Positions 60,683 through 64,000 of a stretch of DNA of 64,000 bases are shown in pieces. The stretch is from Druceiella hillmani. Taxonomy: Eukaryota; Arthropoda; Insecta; Lepidoptera; Hepialidae. How positions within the stretch are numbered: the stretch's first letter is position 1; each line of letters begins with the position of its first letter. The stretch covers positions 24,563,001-24,627,000 of the forward strand of contig JAYKKI010000027.1 in NCBI GenBank assembly GCA_039881145.1. The letters run 5' to 3'. Made by a program: the position numbers and the translations under genes. The notes below the pieces were generated by a model. The model was not told the DNA's origin, did no database searches, and worked only from the letters and a program-made list of their open reading frames with translations.

Positions 60683-61220
60683 TTTAATACTAGCTGCTGC
60701 TTCTCTCACATTATCAACACGGATATTATATATTTAATTACAGATTTAATGACTACTGTTCATTACGATCCATATAATAGACAACTTTTATTATATAAGT
60801 CTTAACATATGTTTACATCTTAAATGTACTCTCGGTTTAATTAACAATAACTTATATCTTAGTTTAAATTTTGAGACGAATCGCGATAACAGACTCGACA
60901 ATTCACATTTCATTGATCCATAGTAAACTTCCATTTGATTGTTATTATGTAAGCTTATATTGCTTAATTTCAATTATGCCGTCAAACATTAACTGACAGA
61001 AAAACAACTTATAATTTAACATAGATCTAAATCATTATCCTAAATAAAGCCTTTTTCAAACGGTTGTTTTTTTCATAATGCAAACAAATTATTAATAAAC
61101 AGATGACACATACACAAAAATTAGCTTAGGTTTTAATTGGAACCACATTCAACATGTCAGCAAATGTTCTTTTTATATCGCTCTGGTTATTTGGCGTATC
61201 AAATATTCAGGCAAAAAAGC
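60680..61220 (+). repeat. Block T of unit 3b
   Basis: Counterpart of 15500-16060. The minus-strand frame 60791-60973 is incidental. Confidence 0.6.
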
Positions 61221-62060
<840 letters not shown>

Positions 62061-62069
62061 AACAAAAAG

Positions 62070-62530
62070 AGAACCCTGGTCCCATTGTGGAACAGAAGAT
62101 ATGTGTGCATTAGCTGTGCATAAAGCTATTGCGTTTTTAAACTTAAGAGACCAAGTTAATCCCATGAATTATTAGAATCCCTTAGAATGAAAGTACGTTT
62201 TAAAACTGCATGGCCTAATAGTAACCCCGAACAGACCAGCAAAGTTTCTTCAGATCCGGATGCTTTTAAATATATAATGGAAATCGGGCTTGATAATGGA
62301 AGGTACAGAAAACAGAATCATTTCATACGCTGAAAAAAAAATACATGGGTAACAACCTTATAATGATTACAATAAGTTATTGTAAACATATATTCTTGGA
62401 AGAGTGCTTAGCAAAGATATCGTTTAAGGGTTCAGCTCGTCTTCATTGTGCACGCTGGATGGCAAAGGCAATTTACTGCCTTAAACTTTAATGCTAAAAA
62501 CCAGTTTTAAAATGACCAAAGGGGAACTCT
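62070..62530 (+). pseudogene. Scrap of an 'ARWMAK' transposon-like arthropod gene
   Basis: The plus strand at about 62380-62490 reads 'HIFLEECLAKISFKGSA' then 'HCARWMAKAIYCLKL' before a stop. It matches the conserved 'FLGG...F..PGA-HHARWM-K-IYSLKI' block that I recall from multi-copy uncharacterised proteins of aphids and other invertebrates, probably transposon derived. Upstream (62190-62320) an open stretch in a nearby frame reads 'FKTAWPNSNPEQTSKVSSD' type sequence and may belong to it. Short and broken; family assignment rests on one motif. Confidence 0.5.
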
Positions 62531-62558
62531 AGATACAAATCACATAGCTGAGAGGTTT

Positions 62559-62598
62559 ATTAGCAGGGGCGGGGGCATTAGCAGGGGCGGCCTTACCC
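62559..62598. repeat. Doubled hAT-like terminal sequence
   Basis: 'attagcaggggcgg' occurs twice, at 62559-62572 and 62578-62591. 'caggggcggcc' is a typical hAT inverted-terminal-repeat start, so the second copy (from 62582) is probably the 3' end of the hAT element to the right. The first may be a target-side or slipped copy. The candidate 8-bp target site next to it is 'ggcattag' (62574-62581), which cannot be checked because the other end is outside the window. Confidence 0.6.
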
Positions 62599-64000
62599 AT
62601 TGCGAGGCTCCGGGCGGCAGGTCTTTGCGAGGCCCTATGACTTTCGTAAAAAGTATGCGATGCGAAAGTAGGTCTGGTTTAGGTATTTGTCATGTTTTAT
62701 TGAGAAATGCTATGGTTATACAAATAAATAAAATTTTAGTTTACAAATATTTTACATTTATTAATGATTTACATTGAACAAATAGAGAGATGATAAATTT
62801 TAAAATTGATGTTTTCGGCTTTTCTTAAGACTAAAATCTTTAATTAAATCACAATAATCTAAAGAATGAGCTACGTCATTTTCTATTGACAGAATAGCAA
62901 GGGCTGAAAGCCGATCTTGAGTCATTGAATTTCTTAAATACGTTTCAATAATTTTGAGTCTCGAAAAACTCATTTCAGCAGACGCAAGTGTAACAAGTGT
63001 GGTGGCAATAATTCTCAGGACTATTTCGATAGTGGCATAAACTTCAGTTAATTTTTTTTCTATTAAGTATTTCAGCACCGAGATAATGTCGTCGTTTCCT
63101 TCATACACACGGATGAACATATTCAGTTCTTCGTACAATTCATGTCAATGAATATCACATGATTCTCCTACTGTCATAGATATTTGTAAGTCGTTGCATT
63201 GCTTCAAAAGTTCAGTATCACTAATTTCCTTTAATCTTTTTATATTATACATGAAACATGATTTTAAGTGCCTCAAACCTATGATGGCAGCTTGCGCGCA
63301 CATTGTCGACTATGACATAAAAATAGTTTATTTTGAAAATCTCTTCCGCATTCAATTCATGATCTTCATCTTCCACTTCATAATCCAAATGCCTTTTTTT
63401 ACGTCGTCTTCTGACTTCTTTGAACTGTCTGTCAATATCATTTTTCTCGGCTATTTCTCTCGCTGTTACAAGGGATGACTGAAAACCGTTTCTTCGATAA
63501 ATATCTAGCCAATTTATGAATGCGTCTAGGTGTTGTATAGCCACATCTAAGTGCATGTTTTCACTTTGCCACATTTTACTTATAACATTTATCTTTGTAA
63601 GAATGTCATACCATATGACAAGTGAAACTACAAACTTGTAGGTAGTTATTTATTTTTCTATAGAATGGCATTCGCTGACCAACTGACAATCTGTTGTATT
63701 TTCTGCTAAATCCTTTAAAGCATCACATATGTCGCTTAGTTGGTATTTAACGGCCTTCACTGATGCTACCCTGCACTCCCATCTAGTTTCAGAAAGTGGT
63801 TTTAGCGATAACGATTTTACATGAGCATTTAAAATAGCCCACCTCTGACTTGAGCCGGAAAACAGAGTGTATAACCTTTATAGCAATCTAAAAATAGATT
63901 TTGCTTGGACACAAGACGACGCTGCATCTCCTAGGATCAGATTCCAGTTATGACTCCCACAAGGTAAAAAATAAACAAGTGGATTAATTTCAAGAATACG
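62582..64000 (-). mobile_element. hAT transposon, 3' part, runs off window
   Basis: From the terminal-repeat-like sequence at 62582 through the transposase C-terminus to the window edge. The 62592-62650 part is notably GC-rich compared with the window. The transposase reads toward this end, as expected for the 3' side. Confidence 0.7.
62800..64000 (-). pseudogene. hAT transposase, ZMYM1-like, C-terminal part, frameshifted
   Basis: Read on the minus strand from the window edge. 'LPCGSHNWNLILGDAASSCV' (about 63965-63905) is followed by 'LYTLFSGSSQRWAIL' and 'LSETRWECRVASVKAVKYQL' (about 63795-63735), the segment around the conserved RW of hAT transposases related to zinc-finger MYM-type 1. Then come 'MWQSENMHLDVAIQHLDAFI' and a basic 'VRRRRKKRHLDYE' with 'INYFYVIVDN' (63574-63245). 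After a frame change the dimerisation domain 'LVTLASAEMSFSRLKIIETY' and 'RLSALAILSIEN' follows (63138-62800). In-frame stops after 'SIEK' and in 'LLxRLY' and the frame change mean it is inactive in this copy. Plus-strand frame 63194-63478 is a shadow. Confidence 0.88.

Overview
This is a strongly AT-rich eukaryotic window with no intact protein-coding gene. The decayed mobile elements point to an insect: RTE-type and Jockey-type non-LTR reverse transcriptases, a piggyBac transposase, a ZMYM1-like hAT transposase and a minus-strand tRNA-derived SINE. The style of several LINE tails, and a repeat carrying the inverted 'ccgacttc...gaagtcgg' sequence, suggest Lepidoptera or a close relative. The species cannot be fixed from the sequence alone.

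The main structure is an old array of direct tandem segmental duplications. I name its blocks, in order, P, Q, M1, M2, T, E, S (SINE) and F. Unit 1 (from before the window to about 24.3 kb) has P at 0.15-1.3, Q at 6.6-7.5, M1 at 9.3, M2 at 15.0, T at 15.5, E at 18.1-19.7 and F at 23.9 kb. Unit 2 (about 24.4-40.9 kb) has P at 24.4-26.3, Q at 29.1-30.7, M1 at 31.7, M2 at 33.3, E at 34.1-39.8 (split by a 3-kb insertion), S at 40.1 and F at 40.6 kb. Unit 3a (about 40.9-50.7 kb) has P, a Jockey fragment, E at 44.3-47.6, S at 49.8 and F at 50.3 kb but lacks Q, M1, M2 and T. Unit 3b (from 50.7 kb) has P, a Jockey fragment, M1 at 54.2, M2 at 60.35 and T at 60.8 kb. I found these correspondences by reading the sequence. 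They are direct and in the same order, and copies differ by many substitutions, so the array is old. All block edges are approximate.

Elements inserted before and after the duplications mark their order. An RTE fragment lies at the same place in units 1 and 3b but not 2. The SINE and the Jockey fragment are shared by units 2/3a and 3a/3b. The piggyBac copy (unit 1), a degraded copy of a multi-copy arthropod gene family (unit 2, 35.1-37.1 kb) and a 2-kb insertion (unit 3a, 47.6-49.7 kb) are each confined to one unit. The right edge holds a hAT element running out of the window, next to a scrap of another transposon-like gene.

The most unusual signal is a set of long, near-perfect inverted repeats that exist in one copy of a block while the paralogous copy is not palindromic. 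They range from 23 bp to arms of about 640 bp and look like repeated templated inversion (quasi-palindrome correction or snap-back copying) during the life of the array. I see no CRISPR array, rRNA gene or true tRNA gene.
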